Made by a program: the position numbers and the translations under genes. Shown in pieces: positions 1 to 6,401 of a DNA stretch of 24,348 bases (position 1 is its first letter; each line of letters starts with the position of its first letter). The stretch covers positions 1 through 24,348 of the forward strand of contig JBKJIG010000068.1 in the NCBI GenBank assembly GCA_046598415.1, written 5' to 3'. The notes beneath the pieces were generated by a model. The model ran no database searches. It saw nothing but the letters and a program-made list of their open reading frames with translations, and was not told where the DNA came from. The DNA is from VFJZ01 sp046598415. GTDB lineage: Bacteria; Actinomycetota; Thermoleophilia; Gaiellales; F1-60-MAGs149.

Positions 1-1
1 C

Positions 2-106
2 ACCCCGTTCCGCTGGACCGCGAAGCCCGACGACATCCTCGCCAAGACCCAACGCGCCCGCGAAGCCCTCACAAATACTAACGCCAATTCCGTGTCAGAC
101 CACTAG
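2..106 (+). pseudogene. IS630-family transposase, C-terminal remnant (first copy)
   Basis: The first 35 codons of the window read in frame to a TAG stop and end in ...NSVSDH. They match the last residues of the second transposase at 699-1435 at about 24 of 34 positions (both contain TPFRWTA and PDDI). This is the segment after the catalytic glutamate of an IS630-type DDE transposase, so it carries no catalytic residue itself. The rest of the gene lies left of the window, so it may be a complete copy cut by the window edge. The next sequence, a tatC fragment, starts directly after the stop, which marks this as one end of the insertion. The divergence from the second copy shows two separate insertion events by related elements rather than one duplicated element. 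Confidence 0.75.
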
Positions 107-121
107 GTGGCGGTTCCCGGC

Positions 122-364
122 ATGCGGTTCCGTGTTCGCCGGGTCTCGCACGACGATGAAGTCACCGTTGTCGAGCACTTGGACGAGCTGCGCGACCGGC
201 TGCTGATCTCGCTGCTGTGCCTCGGCGTCGCCTTCTCGGTGGCGTTCTGGCGGCACGAGGACATCGTCCGGCTGCTGATCCGCCAGATCCTCAAGGCAAG
301 CGCACGCTGCCGGGGTACCAGCGGTAACGAGCAACTGCACGGCGGCACGGAGCCGATCATGTAG
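122..364 (+). pseudogene. tatC: TatC N-terminal fragment
   Basis: The reading frame from the ATG at 122 contains VVEHLDELRDRLL followed by a hydrophobic stretch ending near FWRH. This is the signature start of TatC, the twin-arginine translocase membrane subunit: the cytoplasmic N-terminus and the start of the first membrane helix. Resemblance stops near base 290 (after about 55 residues), and the remaining codons to the TAG at 364 look unrelated. A full TatC has about 250-300 residues and six helices, so this piece cannot work. It directly abuts the IS630 remnant on its left, which suggests that insertion and later deletion broke the gene. The identification rests on the VVEHLDELR motif and the following helix; the point where homology ends is approximate. 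Confidence 0.7.
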
Positions 365-491
365 TCCTGCGGCGCTACTGCTCAGAGTGCGTTTCAAAGG
401 CGGCGCGTGCGTGCGCAGCATTTGGGAATGGCCCCTGCTGCCACGAGCACACGCACTTGATGAGCTAGAGCGGTTCGATGCGATCGGTTCA
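365..491. other. Short spacer without recognisable gene
   Basis: This stretch lies between the tatC fragment and the MocR fragment. I see no reading frame with family signatures, no convincing promoter and no hairpin. It is most likely decayed sequence from one of the flanking broken genes. Confidence 0.4.
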
Positions 492-698
492 TCAGGTCGG
501 GCGCCGCGTCGCAGCAACGCGGACCGCAACCGCGAGCGATGCGACGGCCGCCGGGATCGCCGGCCGGGCAGTCGCCCGTAACCGAGCAGCAGGCTAGCGG
601 CCTGTTCGTGGTGGGCGGGGCTGGAGGCGATTCGGTAGCTGCCGATGCCCTCGACGCGGACGTCGTGTTCGCGCGCTGCTTGGATGAGGACGTTCTGC
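492..698 (-). pseudogene. MocR/PdxR-type regulator, C-terminal fragment with frameshift
   Basis: Read on the minus strand from about 698, the sequence gives LIQAAREHDVRVEGIGSY, then an alanine-rich stretch and LLLGYGRLPG. A one-base shift near 560-570 continues it as PAIPAAVASLAVAVR to a TGA at 492-494. This is the usual C-terminal end of MocR-type regulators (GntR-type HTH fused to an aminotransferase-like PLP domain), where LLLGYA.LPEPAI followed by an alanine-rich helix closes the protein. Only about 68 of the expected 450-500 residues remain. There is no DNA-binding domain and no PLP lysine. The upstream side is cut at about 698, where the IS630 transposase sequence begins. The frame change and the missing 5' end both mark it as dead. 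The family call is from memory of the C-terminal pattern. Confidence 0.55.
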
Positions 699-1435
699 CG
701 CGAGACCGTCCGCCGGGTGTGGGCGGAGCATGGCTTGCGGCCCTGGCGGGTGGAGACCTTCAAGCTCTCCAATGATCCCGACTTCGTTGCGAAGCTGGTC
801 GACATCGTCGGGCTCTATGTCGATCCGCCGGAGCGCGCGATCGTGCTCTGCGTGGACGAGAAGACGCAGGTGCAGGCGCTTGATCGCACGCAGCCATCGC
901 TACCGCTGAAGCGGGGCCGGGCCCAGACGATGACGCACGACTACCGCCGGCACCGCACGACCGACCTGTTCGCCGCGCTCAACGTCGCCACCGGCGCAGT
1001 CACCCACGCCTTGCGTGAGCGCCACACGGGCGCCGACGTGCTGGCCTTCTTCAAGCAGATCGACAAGACCGTTCCCCGCCACCTCGACATCCACGTGGTG
1101 CTCGACAACCTGTCCGCGCACAAGGCACCGGAAGTCGTCGACTTGCTGCCAAACCGCGCCAGCAGCGCTGGCAGTTGCACTTCACGCCGACCTCCAGCTC
1201 GTGGCTGAACCTGGTCGAAGGCTGGTTCGCGCAGCTCACCAACCGGCGCCTGCGGCGCGGCAGCTTCTGCAGCCTCGACCACCTCCGAGCGGCGATCACG
1301 CTGTGGGCCGAGGAATGGAACCGCAACCCCACACCGTTTCGCTGGACGGCCCGACCCGACGACATCATCAGCAAACTCGAACGCGCCCGAACCGCCCTCC
1401 ACAATACAGACGTCAATTCGATGTCAGACCACTAG
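699..1435 (+). pseudogene. IS630-family transposase, 5'-truncated and frameshifted (second copy)
   Basis: Two adjoining frames together give a DDE transposase of the IS630/Tc1 superfamily. The first frame has ETVRRVWAEHGL, VETFKLSNDP, IVGLY.DPPERAIVLCVDEK (first catalytic Asp in VDEK) and VVLDNLSAHK (second Asp). The second frame, complete from about 1150 to the TAG at 1435, has HFTPTSSSWLNLVEGWF, which carries the third acidic residue (Glu). The join lies near 1149, where one missing base (probably G, so that CTG GCC AAA CCG is restored) separates the frames. The N-terminal HTH region is missing. The left junction near 698 falls inside a MocR-type remnant, so no left terminal repeat is visible. 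It is therefore inactive. It shares its C-terminus with the remnant at 2-106. Confidence 0.85.
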
Positions 1436-1440
1436 TGGTG

Positions 1441-2010
1441 CTAGTTGGCGGTTGGTTGCGCGAGCAGGCCGGCCACAGTGCGGGGGCTCGCGACCGAGGA
1501 GTGAGCCGAGCAGCGGATCGACTCCGGCGAAGTAGCCCTCCTGGGCGGCTTGATACATGCCGAGGGTGAAGCGAGGTACGAACTCCTGCTGCCGGCGGCG
1601 ACCTGGGTGGCGACCCGCTCGTCGTGATCCACCACGACGCGCTCAGTCGTCCGTCCATTCAGCTCCGACGCGATCGTGGCGATCTGCTCGAAGGTGAGCG
1701 CCGTGCTTGCGGTGAGCGTCGTCGGGCCCTCGTAGGCACCGTTCGAAACGAGGATGATGGCCGCGGCCGCGGCGGCGTCCTCGCGCGCGGTCCACGACAC
1801 GGGCCCATCGGCCGGCACGGTGATGACGCCTGTCTGTCGCCACGTGCCGATCAGCCAGTTGAGGCCGTGCGCGTAGAACCCGTTGCGCAGCGCCGTCCAG
1901 GGCGATGCCGGACTCGGCGAGAAGCTGCTCGCACGTCGACGCTGCGGCACACCGATCTCACTAAACGACGACGCGCGCCAGACCCGCCTCGGCGGCGCTG
2001 TAACGCCGTT
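1441..2010 (-). pseudogene. NmrA-type NAD(P)-binding reductase, degraded by several frameshifts
   Basis: The minus strand carries the C-terminal half of an NmrA-like atypical short-chain dehydrogenase. Clear segments are TALRNGFYAHGLNWL, ADGPVSWTAREDAA, GAYEGPTTLTAS and ERVVVDHDE. After this the frame shifts to give EFVPRFTLGMYQAAQEGY and DPLLGSLLGRE, then shifts back to RTVAGLLAQPTAN at the TAG (1441-1443). The N-terminal part is also displaced: EQLLAESGIA sits in another frame just upstream of TALRNG, and AAEAGLARVVV lies further up near 1972-2010. At least three indels and the missing Rossmann glycine motif make this a pseudogene. Family members usually have about 280-300 residues. It is divergent from the ABM-domain gene at 2079. 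Confidence 0.65.
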
Positions 2011-2078
2011 GACCACAACGGGACGGTGGATACGAGCACGTATCGTGCCCGTTGACAATCGATGTAGAAAGGCTGCCC

Positions 2079-2375
2079 ATGGTCACCGTTGGACTGCTCG
2101 CCACCCTGAAGGCCAAGCCTGGCAAGGAAGCAGACCTCGCCGAGTTCCTGGCTTCAGCCCTTCCGCTCGCCGAGGCAGAGCTGGATACCACCGCCTGGTT
2201 CGCGATCAAGATCGACGACGCGACTTTCGGGATCTTCGACGTCTTCCCCAACAGCGAAGGGCGCCAGGCTCACCTTGCCGGGCCAATTGCCGCGGCGCTG
2301 ATGGCGAAGGCCGATGAGTTGCTGAGCTCGCCACCCGACATCCAGGCGATCGACGTCCTCGCCGCGAAGCTCTAG
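2079..2375 (+). CDS. ABM-domain (antibiotic biosynthesis monooxygenase-like) small protein
   Basis: The protein has 98 residues and starts MVTVGLLATLKAKPGKEADLAEFL. It is a single ferredoxin-like ABM fold: a first strand, then KPGKEADL and a helix, then DTTAWFAIKIDDATFGIFDVFPN, then a C-terminal helix with HLAGPIAAALM. Relatives are small dimeric proteins, some of which oxidise quinol-like or polyketide substrates without a cofactor; others have no known activity, so no substrate is claimed. I chose the ATG at 2079 because AGAAAGG (2066-2072) sits 6-7 bases upstream and because the domain starts there; an in-frame ATG-less extension to 2052 is less likely. It is intact, unlike everything to its left. 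A strong hairpin at 2428-2460 follows, shared with the convergent tRNA. Confidence 0.8.
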   Translation: MVTVGLLATLKAKPGKEADLAEFLASALPLAEAELDTTAWFAIKIDDATFGIFDVFPNSEGRQAHLAGPIAAALMAKADELLSSPPDIQAIDVLAAKL

Positions 2376-2427
2376 CCAGCTTACCTTAAACGCGGCCGTG
2401 AGCTGAGAGGTCCTCCGGCAGAAGATC

Positions 2428-2460
2428 AGTCTCGGCCGACGCTGACGTCCGGCCGAGGCT
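2428..2460. terminator. Hairpin between ABM gene and tRNA-Thr
   Basis: Arms 2428-2438 and 2450-2460 pair over 11 bases (one G-T wobble) around an 11-base loop (arm sequence AGTCTCGGCCG). It lies between the convergent ends of the ABM gene and the tRNA, so it can act for both strands. There is no clear T-tract. Confidence 0.55.
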
Positions 2461-2478
2461 GATGTCCGTGCCCGCGAG

Positions 2479-2551
2479 AGCCGAAGGCGGGACTCGAACC
2501 CGCGACCCCCGCTTTACGAGAGCGGTGCTCTACCAGCTGAGCTACTTCGGC
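2479..2551 (-). tRNA. tRNA-Thr (anticodon CGU), copy 1
   Basis: Seventy-three bases fold as a complete tRNA on the minus strand. The acceptor arms GCCGAAG and CTTCGGC pair fully. The D-arm is GCTCAGCTGGTAGAGC. The anticodon stem CCGCT/AGCGG encloses loop CTCGTAA, giving anticodon CGT (reads ACG, Thr). The T-arm is GCGGGTTCGAGTCCCGC. No CCA is encoded. It is identical over all 73 bases to the copy at 14851-14923, and a decayed version lies at 12308-12367. Its 5' flank carries repeat copy A. Confidence 0.95.
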
Positions 2552-2795
2552 GAACCACCAACAAAGCGCGCTGAACCACAGCACATCGCTCAGGCATTGC
2601 GAGAAATGATTGGTCCTGGGCCGGAATGGCTTCGGTGAGCCGAATCCATCAGTCCAAACAAGCCGTGTGTGGCACGTGTGTGGCAGCGCGCCAGCCAACC
2701 GCGATCTTCGTCAGTATGACGCGATCAACGAGCCTGACTCGGTCGAATATTTCGTTCCGATCACTGCTGTTCACGACCCAAGGAACATATCAATC
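2552..2795 (-). repeat. tRNA-Thr-linked repeat, copy A
   Basis: This unit of about 245 bases lies directly 5' of tRNA-Thr on the minus strand. Blocks shared with copies B, C and D are: a tRNA-proximal stretch containing CACAGCACATC; the core CATTGCGAGAAATG (about 2595-2608) followed by ATTGGTCC; a tandem GTGTGTGGC pair (about 2665-2684); and a distal block TCACTGCTGTTCACGACCC to about 2795. Read on the minus strand it contains RAATHVPHTA, then an in-frame TGA, then IRLTEAI and DQSFLAM in the same register as the other copies. The pattern suggests an attachment-site remnant of an integrative element: arm-type repeats plus a core like the tRNA anticodon loop. That function is inference; the repeat itself is directly visible. 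Confidence 0.8.
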
Positions 2796-2802
2796 CCGTC
2801 CA

Positions 2803-3033
2803 CTACTGTCGAGCCTTCCGCCAGCGCTTCTTCCCGGTCGCCGGATCGGTGATGGACGTGGGGTCGACCATCGTCTTCGTCGCCTCGACCGGCGCCGTCG
2901 ACGCCGCCGGTTTCGGATTGCCGCCGCCGCACGCCGAGGCGGCAACCGCCGCGCCGAGCATTGCGAGCGAGCCGATCGACGCACGTGTGCGGCGCGGAGC
3001 AGGACGGACCGCGTGCCGCGTGAAGATGGCCAT
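2803..3033 (-). CDS. Small predicted lipoprotein
   Basis: The protein has 76 residues starting MAIFTRHAVRPAPRRTRAS. A basic N-terminus is followed by a hydrophobic stretch, GSLAMLGAAVAASACGGG. The ASAC-GG pattern is a lipobox-like cleavage site with the cysteine as the modified residue. The mature part is short, Pro/Ala/Thr-rich, then DPTSITDPATGKKRW and a basic tail. I recognise no family. The ATG at 3033 gives a normal-length signal; the frame is open upstream to 3114, so a longer start cannot be excluded, and no good ribosome binding site is visible. It is divergent from the response regulator, and the regulator's operator lies in the shared upstream region. Its stop lies only a few bases beyond repeat copy A. 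Confidence 0.55.
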   Translation of the reverse strand: MAIFTRHAVRPAPRRTRASIGSLAMLGAAVAASACGGGNPKPAASTAPVEATKTMVDPTSITDPATGKKRWRKARQ

Positions 3034-3140
3034 GGCGCGGAGGCTATGCCGCGCACATGAGCGGATCATGACGGGCCACAGGTCGGTGAGGCGAGTCCGT
3101 ACCAGGTGTGGCAAGTTCGAGGGGCGTGCTGCCGAGCTCT

Positions 3141-3172
3141 GTCATCGTGCCGTCATCCGCGCATCCGACGAT
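3141..3172 (+). promoter_or_regulatory. Direct-repeat operator and promoter upstream of the response regulator
   Basis: GTCATCG (3141-3147) and GTCATCC (3152-3158) form a direct repeat with 11-base period, the spacing used by OmpR/PhoB dimers. Ten bases after the second GTCAT comes GACGAT (3167-3172) as a possible -10. Almost the same sequence, TGTCATCG.GCCGTCATC, occurs at 11987-12004 and a third version at 5694-5709, always at the same distance from a -10-like hexamer. Confidence 0.6.
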
Positions 3173-3252
3173 GGGAGGCGTGCTCCGCATGATCCAGCCG
3201 GCACGCCCGGTTGACCGCTCGCGCCGACCACTCTCGAGAGAGGGCTGATCCC

Positions 3253-3927
3253 GTGCGGGTGCTCGTAGTCGAGGACGAACCGCGGATGGCGACCATCCTG
3301 CGCCGGTCGCTGGAGGGCGACGGTCACGCCGTCGTGGTCGCGGAGCGCGGCGACGACGGCCTGTCGCTAGCACTGGTAGCCGAGTACGACGCCATCGTGC
3401 TCGACGTGATGCTGCCCGGCCTGTCCGGATTCGAGGTCTGCCGGCGGCTACGCGCCGAGCAGTGCTGGACGCCGGTCCTGCTCCTGACCGCGCGCGACGC
3501 CACTACCGATCGTGTCGAGGGCCTGGACGGCGGCGCCGACGACTACCTGGTGAAGCCGTTCGCGCTCGCCGAGCTGCACGCCCGGCTCCGGTCGCTCGCC
3601 CGCCGCGCACCCCGGCCACGACCGTCCACGCTCCAGGCCGGCGACCTGACGCTCGATCCGGCCACGCGCGGGGTCCAGCGCGGCCCCCACGCCATTACGC
3701 TCGCGCCGGCAGAGTTCCGGCTGCTCGAGGCGCTGATCCGCAACTGCGGCATCGCGCTATCGCGCGGCCAGCTGCTCGACCTGGCGTGGGATTCGAACTA
3801 CAACGGCACGTCGAACGTCGTGGACGCCTCGATGCGCAGGCTCAGAAGCAAGGTCGACGAACCGTTCGGCCGCTCCACCATCCAGACCGTACGCGGCGTC
3901 GGATACCGGTTGTGCGACGACGCCTGA
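3253..3927 (+). CDS. OmpR-family response regulator
   Basis: The protein has 224 residues. The N-terminal receiver domain has the acidic pair in VVEDEP (E7, D8), the phospho-acceptor D51 in IVLDVMLPG, the switch Thr in LLLTAR and the conserved K101 in DDYLVKPF. A linker rich in Arg/Pro follows, then a C-terminal winged helix with LTLDPATR, LAPAEFRLLEALI, DASMRRLRSKVD and the closing IQTVRGVGYRL. It controls transcription when phosphorylated by the next gene. I chose the GTG at 3253 because the domain begins VRVLVVEDE and AGAGAGGG lies 9-10 bases upstream. The kinase gene starts inside its last codons. A direct repeat 95 bases upstream matches repeats before the PepSY gene and the ABC operon, so it probably regulates itself and both of those. 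Confidence 0.93.
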   Translation: MRVLVVEDEPRMATILRRSLEGDGHAVVVAERGDDGLSLALVAEYDAIVLDVMLPGLSGFEVCRRLRAEQCWTPVLLLTARDATTDRVEGLDGGADDYLVKPFALAELHARLRSLARRAPRPRPSTLQAGDLTLDPATRGVQRGPHAITLAPAEFRLLEALIRNCGIALSRGQLLDLAWDSNYNGTSNVVDASMRRLRSKVDEPFGRSTIQTVRGVGYRLCDDA

Positions 3928-5294
3928 CGAACCTGCCGTTACGACTGCGCGTCGCGGCGGCGTTCGCGGCGGCCATGGCGATCGTCATCGCCACCAGCGG
4001 CGCGTTCGTCTACCAGCGGATCGCCAGCGACCTGGACGACGCCCTCCGGCGCGAGCTGCAGGTGCGCGCCGCCGACCTGTCGACCGTCGTCGTGGCCGGC
4101 AATTCGACTCTTGCACGAAGCTCGCCTCCGGGGCAGGAGCCCGGCGAGAGCTTCGCGCAGCTGCTTGGTCGCGACGGTCACGTGCTGGACGCCACCGCCG
4201 GTCTCGGACGGCGATCGCTCGTTCCCTCCGAGTCCATCGAGCGAGCGCTGCGCGGCGCCACCACGTTCGTCGATGTCCCGGGCGTACCGCGCCTCGACGA
4301 GCGGGCCCGGCTGTTCGTGCTGCCGGTCGGCAGCGGCGCTCGGCGGCTGGTACTGGTGGTCGGCGCGACGCGGGAGAATCGCGCCGAGACGCTCGTATCC
4401 CTGCGCCGCGAGATGCTGCTGGCGGGCCCGCTGGCGCTGCTCCTGGCGATAGGCGCCGGGTATCTGATTGCCGGCCGGGCGCTGGGCGTGATCGAGTCGA
4501 TGCGCCGCCGGGCGGAGGCGATCGGCGCAGATCGCCCCGGTCAGCGGTTGCCCGTACCGGCTACCGGCGACGAGCTGGCGCGTCTCGCGGTGACCTTGAA
4601 CGAGATGCTCTCCCGCCTGCAGGCCGGCATCGAGCGCGAACGCGCGTTCGTCGCCGACGCCAGCCACCAGCTGCGCACCCCGCTCGCCCTCATGCGCGGC
4701 GAACTCGACCTCGCGCTCTCGTCCGCGAGCGGCGAAGGGGAACTGCGGAACGCGCTGCGCGCGATCAGTGCGGACACCGACCGGCTGACGCAGCTGACGA
4801 ACGACCTGCTCGTCCTGGCCGCCAGTGAGGAAGGCGCGGTCGCCCTCCGGCTCGAGACGGTTGCCGTGGGCGACCTGCTCGACAGCGTCCGGAACCGCTT
4901 CGCACGGCGAGCGGACGACACCGGTCGTGCGCTCGAGGTCGACTGCCCGCAAGGGCTGACGCTGGTCGCCGACCGCACCCGCCTCGAACAGGCGCTCGGG
5001 AACCTCGTCGACAACGCATTGCGCCATGGCGGCGGCGCGGTCCATCTGACAGCCCGCGAGGGGGAGGGCTCGCTCCAGCTGCACGTCCGCGACGAAGGCC
5101 CGGGCTTCCCGCCCGACTTCCTCCCGCGCGCGTTCGAGCGCTTCGCGCGGCCCATCGACGCGCGCAGTCAGGGCGGCGCCGGGCTCGGCCTGGCCATCGT
5201 CGCTGCAATAGCACACGCACACGGCGGGGCGGCGGGCGCCGTCAACGCTGGCGGCGCCGACGTCTGGCTGTCGCTCACGCCGCACCCCGACTGA
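3912..5294 (+). CDS. HAMP-type sensor histidine kinase
   Basis: The protein has 460 residues. An N-terminal membrane helix (about residues 11-33, RVAAAFAAAMAIVIATSGAF) is followed by an extracytoplasmic domain of about 130 residues, a second helix (LAGPLALLLAIGAGYLIAG) and a HAMP linker (RRRAEAIGADRPGQRLPVP). The HisKA domain has the phospho-accepting H252 in ADASHQLRTPLA. The ATPase domain has the N box DNALRHGG, G1 VRDEGPGFPP, and G2 GGAGLGLAIV. It phosphorylates the preceding response regulator. The GTG start at 3912 overlaps the regulator's 3' end by 16 bases, so translation is probably coupled. The extracytoplasmic domain has no family I recognise. A PepSY-like secreted protein encoded convergently could be a signal modulator, as such proteins often sit near sensor kinases; that link is inference. 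Confidence 0.93.
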   Translation: MRRRLTNLPLRLRVAAAFAAAMAIVIATSGAFVYQRIASDLDDALRRELQVRAADLSTVVVAGNSTLARSSPPGQEPGESFAQLLGRDGHVLDATAGLGRRSLVPSESIERALRGATTFVDVPGVPRLDERARLFVLPVGSGARRLVLVVGATRENRAETLVSLRREMLLAGPLALLLAIGAGYLIAGRALGVIESMRRRAEAIGADRPGQRLPVPATGDELARLAVTLNEMLSRLQAGIERERAFVADASHQLRTPLALMRGELDLALSSASGEGELRNALRAISADTDRLTQLTNDLLVLAASEEGAVALRLETVAVGDLLDSVRNRFARRADDTGRALEVDCPQGLTLVADRTRLEQALGNLVDNALRHGGGAVHLTAREGEGSLQLHVRDEGPGFPPDFLPRAFERFARPIDARSQGGAGLGLAIVAAIAHAHGGAAGAVNAGGADVWLSLTPHPD

Positions 5295-5301
5295 GACGGC
5301 A

Positions 5302-5336
5302 GGGCGGGGCAGCACTCCGTCGGCGCTGCCCCGCCC
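5302..5336. terminator. Bidirectional hairpin between kinase and PepSY genes
   Basis: Perfect 12-base arms GGGCGGGGCAGC (5302-5313) and its complement (5325-5336) enclose an 11-base loop, exactly between the convergent stops at 5294 and 5343. No T-tract follows, as is common in high-GC genomes. Confidence 0.75.
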
Positions 5337-5342
5337 CACTCC

Positions 5343-5642
5343 TCACTTCCCTTCGTCGAGCTCCGATGCCAGCGGGTGGAACGACGCATCGAGCCAGACG
5401 TCGACGACCGAACCGGCGCGACGCACCTCGACATCGTAGGTGGCGCCGTGCTCGCCATCGAGCTCCACGCTCCCCCCGCTGCCCGAGCCCAGGTACGCGA
5501 CAGCGGCGGCACGCGCCGACGCCGCGCTGTACCCGGCAACCCATACGTCATCGCCCGAACTCGCGGCAACGGCCACTCCGCCACCAGCAAGTGCGGCGAC
5601 GCCGACCACCACGGCAGTCGCGGTGATGCGTGATCTAAACAC
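5343..5642 (-). CDS. Secreted PepSY-like protein
   Basis: The protein has 99 residues. The N-terminus VFRSRITATAVVVGVAALAG is a signal peptide or single membrane anchor, with a likely cut near VAVAAS. The rest is one PepSY-like domain: a helix (YSAASARAAAVAYL), then strands with GGSVELDGEHGATYDVEVRR and SVVDVWLDASFHPLAS. PepSY domains are small extracytoplasmic modules thought to inhibit peptidases or modulate sensors. I chose the GTG at 5642 because AAGGAGG lies 6-7 bases upstream and the start gives a proper signal; longer frames lack a site. A GTCATCG/GTCAT direct repeat (5694-5709) sits upstream at the spacing seen before the response regulator and the ABC operon. A broken paralogue is at 5999-6369. 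Confidence 0.82.
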   Translation of the reverse strand: MFRSRITATAVVVGVAALAGGGVAVAASSGDDVWVAGYSAASARAAAVAYLGSGSGGSVELDGEHGATYDVEVRRAGSVVDVWLDASFHPLASELDEGK

Positions 5643-5677
5643 GCTCGTCCTCCTTGGATCATGTTTCGACCCGACCA

Positions 5678-5709
5678 ACGCTACGCCGCCGCCATGACCA
5701 GACGATGAC
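5678..5709 (-). promoter_or_regulatory. Direct-repeat operator and promoter of the PepSY gene
   Basis: On the minus strand GTCATCG (5709-5703) and GTCAT (5698-5694) repeat with an 11-base period. Ten bases further is TAGCGT (5683-5678), a -10-like hexamer about 36 bases before the GTG start. The layout matches the sites at 3141 and 11987, which points to the same response regulator binding at the -35 position. Confidence 0.6.
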
Positions 5710-5861
5710 CGGTCGTCGGGGTGCGGGTGACGCTGGTACCTGCGGCCGGTGGCCCTGACGCTGCCGCCCCGGTCCGGCTCCGATCGCCGTACCGACGGTG
5801 GGGCAGCCCGCCTGACCGGTGTTGAGCGCGGCCGTTGCTGCAGGCGGAGTGTTCTTCGGGC

Positions 5862-5891
5862 GCCCAGCCCGGTGCACGCATCGGGCTGGGT
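5862..5891. terminator. Hairpin 1 in gene-free stretch
   Basis: Arms GCCCAGCCCG (5862-5871) and CGGGCTGGGT (5882-5891) pair with one terminal wobble around a 10-base loop. It lies in the 5710-5998 stretch, which holds no recognisable gene, downstream of the broken PepSY paralogue on the minus strand. Confidence 0.45.
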
Positions 5892-5900
5892 GCTGTGACC

Positions 5901-5936
5901 GACGCCCCGTCGGCGCTCGAGCGCTGACGGGGCGTC
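5901..5936. terminator. Hairpin 2, near-perfect palindrome
   Basis: Arms GACGCCCCGTC (5901-5911) and GACGGGGCGTC (5926-5936) enclose an inner palindrome GCGCTCGAGCGC, so almost the whole 36 bases form one stem. Together with hairpin 1 it probably ends transcription running from the ABC operon and the broken PepSY gene. A binding-site role cannot be excluded. Confidence 0.5.
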
Positions 5937-5998
5937 GCGATGACGCCGCGACCCACCGGCCGTGCTCGCCTACGTCGCCATGTTCGGTTTGCTGGGCA

Positions 5999-6369
5999 TC
6001 AGCCGGTCGAGCTGGGCGCGCCCTGCCCGCCGCGGTCGCCGTGACCGTGACCGCCATGCGAATGCACCGCGTTGAACGAGCTGTCGACGTCCACTTCGAC
6101 CGTCGACTCGTCAGCCTTCGTGACCGTCGCCTCGTAACCGCTCGCGTCCATGCGCTGGTGGTGGCGCCGGCGGTGCCGCTGCCGACGCTCTTGACCGCGA
6201 CCGCCTGCGCCTTGGCAGGGGCAGTGCCAGTCACAGCCTTCGCGGCATTTTCGGTCTCGAACCTCCCGACACGCCACCGCGCCTCGCCGCTGGCAGCATC
6301 GAGCGCCGCGACCGACTCTGCAGCCTCATCCCCCACTACCAACGGACGGCCGCCTTCCTCCAACATCAT
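5999..6369 (-). pseudogene. Broken PepSY-like gene downstream of the ABC operon
   Basis: Two overlapping minus-strand frames form one PepSY-like module. The upstream frame gives LDAASGEARWRV (reminiscent of a PQQ-type propeller strand) and then AAKAVTGTAPAKAQAVAVKSVGSG. Near 6155-6165 the frame shifts and continues as MDASGYEATVTKADES, VEVDVDSSFNAV, then a His/Gly tail (HGGHGHGD) to a TGA at 5999. The strand pattern YEATVTK...VEVDVDSSFNAV is the usual PepSY ending. No signal peptide is present, so the 5' end is also lost or altered. It lies 30 bases beyond the stop of the FtsX-type permease on the same strand and could once have been the last gene of that operon. The frameshift could also be a sequencing error. 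Confidence 0.5.
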
Positions 6370-6401
6370 GCCTAGAGTTCCTGACAGTCCCGTCGCGGTC
6401 G

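Noticed and set aside
1140..1180. Programmed frameshift in the second IS630 transposase
   Set aside because: No classic slippery heptamer is present at the frame join, and the 5' end of the gene is missing anyway. A one-base loss fits better.
1436..1460. Terminal inverted repeats of the IS630 elements
   Set aside because: Only right ends are present (one copy is cut at the window edge, the other lacks its left end), so no pair could be compared.
2552..2795. CRISPR array or tandem repeat reading of the GTGTGTGGC units
   Set aside because: There are only two short units per copy, with no regular spacers and no cas-like gene in the window.
3939..5339. Long minus-strand open frame of 466 codons opposite the histidine kinase
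   Set aside because: It is a GC-rich shadow of the kinase, without family motifs. Similar long shadows lie opposite the permease and the GcvT/P450 genes.
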